Shown in pieces: positions 45,781 to 56,275 of a stretch of 64,000 nucleotides of DNA. Location of the stretch: NCBI GenBank assembly GCA_016748015.1, contig JAAOMT010000519.1, positions 202,046-266,045 of the forward strand, written 5' to 3'. The stretch's first letter is position 1; each line of letters begins with the position of its first letter. The stretch is from Geosiphon pyriformis (taxonomy: Eukaryota > Glomeromycota > Glomeromycetes > Archaeosporales > Geosiphonaceae). The notes beneath the pieces are model-generated. The model searched no databases. It had not been told where the DNA came from and was given only the letters and a program-made list of their open reading frames with translations. Both the position numbers and the translations under genes were made by a program.

Positions 45781-48700
45781 CCTAATCTTGGTAATTCAAA
45801 TTTGTAAATATTATTTTGAAAATTTTTTTTTCATGAAATAGAAGTACATATTAGCATTAAAAATTAAATTACATTTTGATGTTTCCCAAGGATTCATTGG
45901 AAAATTCATGAGCACCAATTAAAATTTTTTACTTTCAAACCTTTTGAATTTGATGATATGAACTTTCAATATTTCAAAATTGAGATTGATAATTCTGAAA
46001 TAATTTTGATATTCGAAAAAATGTGTAGAAAAAAGATAGATTCCCGGAAAATAGTCAGTTAATGTTGAAAAATTTTCTTTAAGATTTTTGAATTGGAAGT
46101 ATTTAAATAAATCGCTTATTATAATTTGAAAAAAAATAAACACGATCAACTAGTAAATTTTTGTCTATTATTACCCATTTATTTTTTTTCTTTTGCATAT
46201 ATATATATATATATATAAAGAGATATAGTTTAATTTTAATTTTTTATTCTTAAGATAAGTGTATCCATGATTAACACTCTTTGTATGTTTGGGGAGATGG
46301 CCATGAAAACAAAAATCTTCAAATCTTATTACAAACCTTTAAGACTTACAAGCATGAAGAATTACGAAATTTCCCTATGCACAAAAAAGTTATATATTCC
46401 AGGAAATTTTCTTTTTTCGTTCGAATATAATTTACAAAAGTTTCATTGTCTTTTAATAATATCTTTTCGATCTTTTTGGTAGGTTATAAATTTGGGAAAT
46501 TAAAGAGCACATCAATCTTGGTCTTCAACTAGGTAATAAAATTAAGGACTTATGAATAATATTGTATACTGAAATCAAAGATGAAAAAATTAAAGTTTTA
46601 AAAATTTTAAAAATTCCGAATAATAATTTCCCAAGTCTAAAAATCTTTAATTTTATCATGCCCGGAATTTTATCAGCGAATTTTTTGAATTAAAAATTTT
46701 TCGATCGATGATGAAATCATCATTCGGTGATTTCTTCAAAATATATATAACAAAAAGCAGCAAATAGCAGATTATAATGTTGACACTACCTTTCTACCCA
46801 TAAAAAATTTCATTGAATAAACCGATTCAGAAACAAATCTAATCATAAATAGAAATTTATCATGCAAATTAAAAATTTTCACTCTCGAAAACGTATTTTA
46901 TGTTACGAGCTCATTGTCAAAGCGTTGATAGATCCTAACCTGATTTATTCGATCGATTATGAAAATCATGATTGTTATTTTAACAATTTCTTCACAAAAA
47001 GTAGGTTAGATTTTTTATTACTAATTTTAGATACAAGAGGAGCACACAAAGATAATTTTGGCTAAAAATTATTAACATTTCTATATTTAAGTGTTACCAA
47101 GATTATGAAAAAAAAATTGTAATTTCAGATTGATAATTTGATTAAGCGTCTTGGAAATGACTGAAATCAAGAATTAAATTGAAAATCATCCAAAGTCTGA
47201 ATATTTTAACGATTATTTTATTGAACTTTATATTATTAAAAAATTACTATTAAAGAAGTAACACAAAAATTATTGGATATTTTACGTATTCCAAATCAGA
47301 ACTTAATAATAATCCAACTAATTAGAAATAAATCTTTAGTAATTTCTCGAAATTTTTATAAAAATCTTAAAGTCTACAGCCCAAAATAACATTCAATTGA
47401 ATCCTTGGAAAGTGGAATTCTCTTTTAATTATTTCCAATACTTGATTCAAATATTTTTAGGAAAACTCAATATTTTCAATTCCAATTTCAATATTTCCCT
47501 AAGAAGGTAACCTTTGAGCTATTCAGAAAAAAAAATTTTAGGGCAAATAATTTTCCAATTTTTATTGAGGATTCATTGACCAGTATGACTAAACATAATA
47601 AAAACTATTTTTCAAGCCTCTTAAATTCCTCTCTCAATATTCAACTTGGTTGTTTGTATCAATAAAAATTTATTGGATACTATATTTAAGATGATCAATT
47701 TAATGTGAAACTTCCACGATAGAAATCCTTAAAATATAATAGAATGGCGATTCACAGATAATATTTCTCAGAAAAAATAACTTATCAAGGAGATGGACAT
47801 GATCCAAAGATTATGCAGAATATTCGTTAGTTAACTTATTTTCAGGAAGCCAAACTTTCACAAGGACATTAATACTTAAAGCAAAAATTATACAATTATT
47901 TTTATCCAAAGGGTATTTGAAATAAAACACACACATCATATCTTGCTTCACAATAAAGATTTATGATTACAGTTTCAAAATTTGATTTAGATTTTTTAAA
48001 CAGAAAAAATTTCGGATTAAAATATCTTAAATATTTGTTTGAAACTTTTTCAAAGTTAATTTAATGTTTCACGACATTCATACATTTACTGGAAAGCAGG
48101 GAAAAGAATGTCATACACATTTATATTATTTGAGAAGAGAAATTATTGTAACCAATTTTCGTAAATGTGGAGTAGCTTTTAACTATAGCCTTTTAGCTTT
48201 GAATATCTTTCAAGACATCATTTATTTGTATGTATTTGTTTAAAAAACTAAAGAAGATCCAAATAAGCATAATTGAATTGAATTAATATTTATATTGTAA
48301 GTTTCTAAATTTATGAAGGCCTAAATTAAAATATGATGCAAACAATTAATCAATTTTGAAATTGAATCCGAATTAAATCTTTCATCAAACAATTGTGCAT
48401 TCAAACTTTGAAGACTTTGACGATAAAAGGGTCCAATTTTTTTTATAATAGTTAAGTCAACCATTATTATATATATTATATAGATAATTTTAAATATAAG
48501 CACAACTATTATCACTACGTAAACAAAGATTATTTGATTTCCTTTGTTTGATGGCAGTTTTTTCGAGATCCCAATCTTTAACAGAGAAATTTAATAATAA
48601 TAATAATAAAGTAACCATATTTATTTGAATATATAGTACCAAGACATTTTTGCGGCATTTTTTAATGTCATACCTTCAAACCCTTTTTTCATCTATTACT

Positions 48701-49223
48701 CATACATCGATCTAACAACTTTTAATTTGTATCACAAAAGAAGTTCTCGAATAAAGTCTTCTTGAGATTCCATTTTCGATTTCGTATCTTGATCCCGCGT
48801 GAAACAATTTGGTATAGAGTAAAATGAGCGCTGCTAATTCATGGACACATTTTTTTGGAAAGATAATATTCCTATCGGGAATACATTAGTCCAATCATTA
48901 TCGATAAGACCAAAGATACAATCTATTCAATTGGTAATAAGTTACTTAGCATGATTTTAAAAGCTTTAAAGTTTTATTCAAATAAATTTTCATAAAGTGA
49001 CTCCTTTTTTCAAAGTTCTTCCGCCTTTTTAACGGATCTCTGTTATTCCATATTTAATGTCATGCATATTGAGGTGTCACATTGGTAAGTTTCTTTCGGC
49101 AAATAGATATCTCGTGCTACCCCACGAAAAATATTCGTAATCGATTCCGAGCTAAGTTGAAACAAAAGTTGCATCTCGTTTAATTACAGAATTTCCTTGG
49201 CAATCTAGCGTGTCAAGAGAGGA

Positions 49224-49230
49224 TATAAAA
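49224..49230 (+). promoter_or_regulatory. TATA-like box upstream of chitin deacetylase 2
   Basis: TATAAAA in the less A/T-rich context AGAGGATATAAAATGAA, 177 nt before the ATG at 49407, compatible with a leader of about 150 nt. Suggestive only. Confidence 0.25.
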
Positions 49231-49406
49231 TGAAATAAATTTAAGAGCGAACGAAAATGTGGTTTTGTGTTGGAGTATTCACCATTATTTATTAAAAGCA
49301 TTGATTGCATTTTTGTGAACATAAATCACCAGAATATTCAAAATTGATCTGAATTTAACACCAAAAAATCCCAAAATAAAACCATTTTATCATAATATAT
49401 CTGACA

Positions 49407-51013
49407 ATGTTCATACGACTTAGACATTTCCAATCATATAAAATATCAGTCGCTGGTCGGTGGCTTCTATTTTTTTTAATAGCAAGCACAAATTTGAAGC
49501 AGTCAAATTTCGCAAAAGCCCAAGCTCCCCTACCCGGGAAATGGCCAACCCCAGATGTAGCACCACCAACCAAGAAATCATGGACAAACTTGATAAATAA
49601 ATCTGAAATTGCTAAGGCTCCTATCCGTGCTTCACCTGATGCAGCCTGTCCTGCGACAGATACCTTTTGTGATTGGACGTGTACTGGATGCACGCGTGAG
49701 AATAGTGATTTTACCAAGTGTCCTGAACAAAAAGGTGGGTTATAAGTTTCCCTCAAACTGAATTTTTAAAAATTGTACTAATTTTTCTATCTAAAAAATT
49801 TATAAATTGAATAAAGTTTGGGGATTAACGTGAGTAATTTTTCAAAACATATTACATGAAAATTTATGCTTGATTCAAGAAATCTAATTTAAAACCTTTG
49901 ATTCATTTTAAATGGAAATACTTTTTTGGTGCTCAAAATTTTTTACAGATTTGATGATGGACCTACGTAAGTTTCTTTTTCGAGTTTTCAAAATAAAATC
50001 TCTTATATTTAATGAATAATCTAACAAAATTCTTGAATCTATTTATTTGCTTAGGCTTAATACGATACCACTTTTGGATTATCTAGATGCAAATAATATC
50101 AAAGCAACATTTTTTGTGGTAGGTTCAAGGGTAATTAAATATCCTGATATTTTAAAAAGAGCTGTTGACAGTGGTGAGTAACTTTTCTCGACAAAATCAA
50201 AAAAAAATGAATTTTATTTATCAAGTGTCATTCTTTTCTCACTGCTTTTATATTTTTTTTATAATTTATTCAGGCCACGAAATTGGAATTCATACTTGGT
50301 CTCACCCAGCATTAACGACTCAAACAAATGCTCAAATCATTGCTGAAATAAAATGGACTGAAAAAGCAATAAAAGCTGCTGTTGGCCTCACCCCGAAATT
50401 GATGCGACCCCCATATGGCGATATTGACGATCGAGTTCGCAATATCATGACGGCTCTCGGCTACAAAATTGCCATCTGGGATCGTGATACGTTTGATTGG
50501 CTATCATTTGACGATCCGACATTCCAAATGGATTGGGTCACGGGTAATGTCACCAAGTGGGTCAATGAACCATCACCAAATGGTCATATTTCCTTAGAGC
50601 ATGACTTGGAACAAGAAACCGCTGAACAAGGAAAGAAAGTTGCCGAAATATTACAGAATGCTGGATGGGATATTCAACCAATTTCTGTATGTGTGAATAT
50701 AGATCCATATAAAGAAAAGGAAAAAGTTGAAGTAATTGGAAGTATGCAGGCAGCCGAAACTTCTGATAATGCGACAGATTCATCAAATTTAACCTCGTCC
50801 AATAGCAAAAGTTCAAAGCCCAATAATACCACCTCAAAAAATCAAGTTTCAGCTGTTTCTAATGTTTCTAATGCAAAGAATATTGCTAACACCACCTCGT
50901 CCAAAAATGACGCTAAAAAATCAATCGCAAACGAAAAATTCTCAAGTTTAAATCCATTGGTCTTTTTCATCTTTTTATGTGGTGTGATTAGTTCTTTCAT
51001 TTTCCAATTATAA
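49407..51013 (+). CDS. GPI-anchored chitin deacetylase
   Basis: Predicted cell-surface carbohydrate esterase family 4 enzyme converting chitin to chitosan. Five exons, 49407-49734, 49817-49829, 49949-49966, 50055-50173 and 50274-51013, join in phase to 405 residues. The N-terminus has a basic start and a hydrophobic segment at about 19-28 that can act as a signal. A Cys-rich pre-domain (CPATDTFCDWTCTGCTR) precedes the NODB domain, about 110-300. WGLTFDDGPT holds the Asp pair (116/117). Motif 2, HTWSH, gives His 166 and 170. Motif 3 is RPPYGDIDDR, IAIWDRDTFDW matches motif 4, and SLEHD supplies the motif 5 His. A Ser/Asn/Thr-rich linker (about 330-380) and a terminal hydrophobic tail (LVFFIFLCGVISSFIFQL) indicate GPI attachment. 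Exons 2 and 3 are micro-exons of 13 and 18 nt. It lacks the CBM18 of the paralogue at 7487. Confidence 0.9.
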
Positions 51014-51944
51014 TCTTGATAAACGAGCATTGGATTTCATGTTCTTCCCCTCTGATCCTTATATCTGAGATCTGGATCATTTTGTATTATTATTTTTAGA
51101 TAGTGTTTTGTTTCACATTCTCATTCCTATGTCAAGAAAACAATCATCAGAAAATACTTTTACATTGTGTAAATAAATTGGTATGCAACTTTAGAAGTAC
51201 TCCTTTATTTAATATCTAAAAGGGAAGTTGATAATAAACGATTGTTTTGGCATAGAAAATAACATGAACTCCTAAATTAGAAATCTGAGGATTATGGGAG
51301 CATTAATTATAGAGAGAAAAGTGAACGTATGACAACTTATTTTGAGACTTGACAACGTTGCCTTCTCATTTTAGCATAAAAGTGATCAGAAACTTGGATT
51401 GTCTTCTTTAGCAGATGGTCTTTTCTTTATTGTTTTTTTGCTTTGAAAATAATTATAAAATAATAATACAAAAATAATTAATAAATATGAATCTTTAAGA
51501 AATTTTTATAAAATATATATTATTGTAATGATGTGAAAAATTTTGTTTTCAAGTTTTTAATCGGTATAAAATATTATTTTTTTAACTTTTTCCAATTATT
51601 TTAAATTTCAGTTAAAATTAAATAGATTTGTTTTTATTGTAAAATTTTATGTAATTCAATAAATTTCGCTCAGACACCGTAGTCAAACAATTATAATTAT
51701 GTTATATTTTTTATTAATAATTTATTATTTTTTGCATATTGTATTTTTAGTTTTATAAATTTTTTAATTTTATATTAGGTAAAATATAAAAAACTCTTAA
51801 ATGACAATTTAATTTTAATTATTATATAGCTTTTTTTTTACTAAAACATGAATCAAAGTGACTACACAAGCAAGACCAAATCCTAAAGAAAATTATGTGA
51901 CCTGAGAAATAGAATTATATATGTTTTTTAATCGTTTGTAGCTT
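51014..51944. other. AT-rich 3' flank of chitin deacetylase 2
   Basis: No gene seen. The first 400 bp are mixed, the rest A/T-rich up to the border of the transposon remnant. Confidence 0.5.
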
Positions 51945-52460
51945 TTCAGCGGCAGCTATTGAAATTGTCACTTTGACTAGATCGAGCACATAGTCCTGGC
52001 GGAAAAAATTATGACGAATTTTTGGAGTACACAATTTTTTGGAACACAAACACTGGAGAGGTTTTCACTCAAGATACCATAATAATATATAAATAACTTT
52101 ATATGTAGTTTAGCCTCCTTCTGCATCTATAAAAGCTTGAACACGAGCAGTTATCCTGTGAATATTAGAAAGTATCATCTTCAGAAGGTTAATGTATACA
52201 TGAAAACCAATTTGCCATGTCCACCGATCGCCACCCAAATGTACCGTTTGTCCCGGACACTTTGTTAACTGCTTTTGAAACCCAGATGCGTTTCTCCGAG
52301 CAATGCTTTGATCTCGGCTACCGTGACAAAATAATTTTCGTACACGATTTTGTCGATCTGATGTTTGCGAGGAGTAAGCGGCCAGAATGATGAATAGTCA
52401 GAATCTGGCCCTTGTGGAGAAACTCCTAGTTAGTTTAGCGATTTCGATTGCATTGGGCCA
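51945..52460 (-). mobile_element. Decayed Tc1/mariner-type transposon
   Basis: Reading minus, three fragments appear in order. A helix-turn-helix stretch (about 52275-52403) gives LTPRKHQIDKIVYENYFVTV, then AEIKALLGETHLGF, the usual Tc1 DNA-binding pattern. A catalytic-core fragment (about 52195-52262) gives RDKRYIWVAIGGHGKLVFMY, matching the region around the second acidic residue. A C-terminal fragment (about 52120-52165) gives RITARVQAFIDAEGG, a typical transposase end. The frames differ and most of the DDE core is missing, so it is inactive. Base composition is distinctly richer in G/C than the surroundings. Terminal repeats and target duplications could not be fixed, so the ends are approximate. 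Confidence 0.55.
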
Positions 52461-53072
52461 AAAGTACTTGACGACTTCACGGTTCAATTTTAACGGTTAG
52501 TTAAGTGGAAAAATGGTTTGGGGGAATAAATAAGATATTGTACGAATTAAAGGTGAAACATAATAACATTAATGTATCAGTCTTTTTTAGAAGGAGGTCG
52601 GTAACAGGAAAAACTTTGGTAGTGATGCTGTCGTCGTCACTTCCCGCCGAGACTACAAGAGCCTTTTTATCGAAATAACCCTTGGTAACGAAATCTATGA
52701 TATCTGATTTTTGATGAGATGCTGAATGAAAATTTATATTTATAACTCATAGTTCTGCTATTTTAAGCCTGCACTTTTACCCTCAGTAAATTTTTCAGTG
52801 GCAAAAGAGAACTGTAAAATTTTTCGAATCTTCGCGGTAGCTGAAAACCTTAATTTCGAAACAGCGATAAACGTCAAGCCATGAAGGGTTATCCATTATA
52901 TAGATTTTCCAGGGTAAAATGATAGGCACAAAAATATGATAAATAGAAATAGCAGATGAGATAATCCATAGAACGAGTATTATTTGAGGCTCCTTGGTAA
53001 AATTGAATTATATTTTAGCTTCTGATAAAATAATAAATTGCTGGGTATCTATGAGATATTTTTATAACCCGA
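52461..53072. other. Mixed-composition stretch between transposon relic and truncated lipase
   Basis: Contains a minus-strand open stretch (52502-52721) reading DFVTKGYFDKKALVVSAGSD after an acceptor-like TTCAG. Its gene could not be identified. No lipase 5' half is found here. Confidence 0.35.
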
Positions 53073-53525
53073 ATGGATGAACCTCATTACAGACATTTTA
53101 AGAATATATATACTTTTGGAGCTCCGAGAGTTGGAAATAAGGAATTTAGTGAAAGCGTGAATAGGGATATAGTTCATAACCGCTTCACCTATGAAAACGA
53201 CGTGTTCCACACTTTCCATTGGCTTCAATGGGGTGGTTATGAAATATGGATTGAGCCATTAGACACGTGTGATTGTACTGAGGATCAAGAAAAATATTGG
53301 ATTTGTGCCGATGATGAGAATGAGGTCAGTAAACACTTGTTCGATTATGAAATATTTGACATCGGAAAACTGAAAAAGTTGTGCCATCTATTTTAGGAAT
53401 GTAATGCAGGTCAACCATTAGACAAAGTTCCCGACCAATTTTTTCATAATAGCCCTTATTTTGGAGTTAAAATAAGCAATTGCGAAGGATTTTTTAAAAA
53501 GGATCAAGTTTTTCTTCACCCTTAA
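53073..53525 (+). pseudogene. 5'-truncated class 3 lipase
   Basis: Only the C-terminal half of a lipase. Exons 53073-53324 and 53397-53525 (phase-0 intron) encode about 126 residues: HFKNIYTFGAPRVGNKEFS, the acid region YENDVFHTF, GGYEIWIEP, and then, in the last exon, ECNAGQPLDKV and FFHNSPYFGVKISNC with the catalytic His. The frame is open only back to about 53055. No GHSLGG serine elbow or signal peptide is found upstream, where a decayed transposon lies instead. The last intron is at the same position as in the intact lipase at 1658. It is likely dead as an enzyme; a short ATG-started protein could still be made. Confidence 0.7.
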
Positions 53526-54766
53526 TTTTAATCATTACCTCTTGTTTTTATGTTTATTTTTTTTAAATAATTGAGAGTTCTTTATCTCCATAAATAAATC
53601 AAACGATATGATCAATTGATTTAAGATAAAAGTACTTCAAGTTTGCACCTAACGGCCCACTTTCTCGAAATGAGAAAAAAATTATCTAGAGTAAAATCGT
53701 TTCAACTTATCTTCATAGCTTTAATTATCTTCTAGTCAACCATGGAAATTAAAGTACATTGTTTCTTGGAATGGAACATTAATTCAAAGGTTTTGAAAAA
53801 AAAAATTCTTTAATTTAAAGACAAGAGTTATATTGATAATGGACAATACTTTATATAATAATATAAATACAGGTGAAGGAAAATTTTTTATAACAGCAGT
53901 AAATATTCAGGAAGAGAAAATTTTTCTTATTGGATTGGTGACAGAACAAAATGAACTGTAAAGTATAATGGGAATACAGGTATATATTTTTGGCATTTTA
54001 AAATAGATAAAACTTTTAGTTTTAATGTCCTAAGAAATTTTAAAGATAAACAATTCATTTTTCTTGTATTTTTTATAATTACAAAAAAGTGGTCATGCAG
54101 GTAAGAAGATTTATTGTTTAGAAAATTTAATCTGATATCTGAATAAAATATATAATGGTTGGTAACTTTAAGCCATTGGAGGTTTGCAACAAATATGAAA
54201 AGTTATTTTATTAAGATTTTCAAGTTAAAAATGATTTGTTTTTATAAAAGTTTGTTTAAAAAAATTCATAAATAAATATTTAATTATCTTAGCAAAGATT
54301 GATCATATTATCACTATGCAATATTATTTTTTGGTACAATCAGCATTTTATTCTTTCATATTCCATTTTAAAAAATAATATTTAAAAGAAATTTATTTAC
54401 TTTGTCTCAAAGGTGAAATTATATTTTGATTGAAACTTCCATCTTTTAAAATCTTTCAAAATTTTCTTATTGAATATTTATTAAACTATATTGTTTTATT
54501 TCAATGCCAGTAAAAAACTACAATACCATCTAAAGTTTATAATCTTAATTAGCGGGGAAAAGAACTATACATTAAAAATTATATTTCTAAAGCTATTCTG
54601 CTAAAAGCGCTCTATGTTCTAGCCTGTGATAAAAACCTAAAAATTCAGAGATCACTTTTTACCAAAATAACTTTATTTTGAATCTCAAAATAGTATCCAA
54701 TAGGATATTCTGCCAGTGAAAATTTCTAAGATATGTATTAGAGTCTTCAGAAAATATATAATCAAA
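53526..54766. other. AT-rich spacer between convergent genes
   Basis: Separates the lipase fragment and the minus-strand BTB-TLDc gene. Short A/T runs only; no gene. Confidence 0.55.
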
Positions 54767-56275
54767 TTAAATAAAAGCGACTATATTTTTTATAATTTGA
54801 AAAACTTCATACTCCTCAAAAAAGAAATTAACATGTTGATTTTCTGATCCAGGCATTATAGCATGCTCATAATCTGTTGTCTTTTTACAATAGCACCCTG
54901 GACTACTTTTAAAGTCATTGCCATACAAACAAATATTGCCATCTCCAAAATAAGGTCCACACTTTGACCCACCATAAGGTCCCCATCCGCTAACAAATTT
55001 GCTAAGTTTAGCATTTTTAGCTTTGCCATCTCCAAGGGAAAAAATAAAACTTCCTTTTCCCTCCAAAAAAAAATTCCTAGAATGCCACGATTGTGGGTTA
55101 TAGCCACCAATTAGTTGACCAGTTCCTTTCACTTTAATTACGCTTACTGTTGCTCCTTTATAATCACATGATCGATGAAAACCGGCTGGAGTGAATCCGT
55201 CTCGGCTGCCTCGAAGTAACAATTTAAAATGATTTCCAACTTGATCCTCAAAAGGAGTATTTTCGTCTTTGCCTTGAATCCAATGATCAAGCTGTTTTAT
55301 ATTATGCAATTGAATGAGCTTCGAATCAAAAGTGAATCGCAATGGCTGAGCTTCTACAGATTTTTGATGACTACCCGGTACGAGATAATGATGTAAAAGA
55401 TCTTCATATAAAGTTCCAGGTAAGATTTTCGCAAATGGTTTTACTTTGTGATAAAAGTCAACTGAAGATATGTTAAAGAAGCGGATTAAAGGTAGAAGCC
55501 TTTCAATAGATTCCTTAAAGGTGTTAAAGTTTTCATCTGTCCAGTAAAGAACTTTTTTCAGCTGAATATTTGGATCTAATTTAGCAACTCCCCATTCCAC
55601 AATCTTTTCCCATATCTTTGATTCTTCTATATTTAGGTAATCCCGGGTTAATATTGAGGAAAGAGCCCTTTCACTAAGAGAGGTTAAATCTTGGTTGACG
55701 ACTATAGCTTGATGTTTGGCAGTTATTTCGGTGCATAAATTTTGTAACTTTTTGAAAGAATCATGCATAAATGACGTATTCTGCAAAGTATCGATATTTT
55801 CTTCTAGCTCTTCTGCATTATATTCAATCAAATAGTCTTCAAGATGATCAATAAGATTCTCTAGAATAAGTTCGTCAGCGGTAACAAGCAATTCTAAAAT
55901 GGTAGGCACTTCATGTTTATCAAGAGAGATCTCGCCGTTATAAATATATCTTTACAGAAAAATAAAACATATGAATTTATGTTGGCCAAAATATTTTGAA
56001 GTAAATAAAAAGCCTTACCTGAGAATTATATCAAAAATTTTGGGTGAAATATTAGGTTTAGCGAAAATAATGGTATTATTTTCTTTTTTAACCCAATTAC
56101 TAGAGAGTGCTACAGCAAAATATGGTGATCTTGCTGCTAAAATTTGTGAATGAGCATGAAAAATTTTGATATTGGGGGCCTTTCCAACAGCAATCCTAAC
56201 ATCAGAGAATTCCTGACTATCTAATAAATTCCCGAAATCATTGGATAAAGCGTGAAAGAATTGCTTGGGTGCCAT
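54767..56275 (-). CDS. BTB-BACK-TLDc domain protein, second copy
   Basis: Same domain order as the gene at 3582. Exons 56019-56275 and 54767-55949 (minus) join across a 69-bp phase-2 intron to 479 residues. BTB is about 18-118: SQEFSDVRIAVGK, FHAHSQILAARSPYFAVAL, and SPKIFDIILR joined to YIYNGEISL. A BACK-like helical region covers about 120-220. TLDc is about 300-477: FKLLLRGSRDGFTPAGFHRS, a GQLIGGYNPQSW core, SFIFSLGDG, GPYFGDGNICLYGND and the terminal EYEVFQI signature. It is closer to the family consensus than the copy at 3582 and lacks that copy's basic insert. A Cul3-adaptor or oxidative-stress role is possible from the domains; nothing in the sequence settles it. Confidence 0.9.

Larger units (their letters stand above)
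45400..49406. other. AT-rich intergenic DNA with microsatellites
   Basis: Contains a long TTA tract (about 45718-45778), an AT dinucleotide tract (about 46195-46216) and a TAA tract (48595-48609). The short open frames at 46267 and 46862 have no motifs. From about 48640 the composition becomes more mixed toward the chitin deacetylase promoter. Confidence 0.5.
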
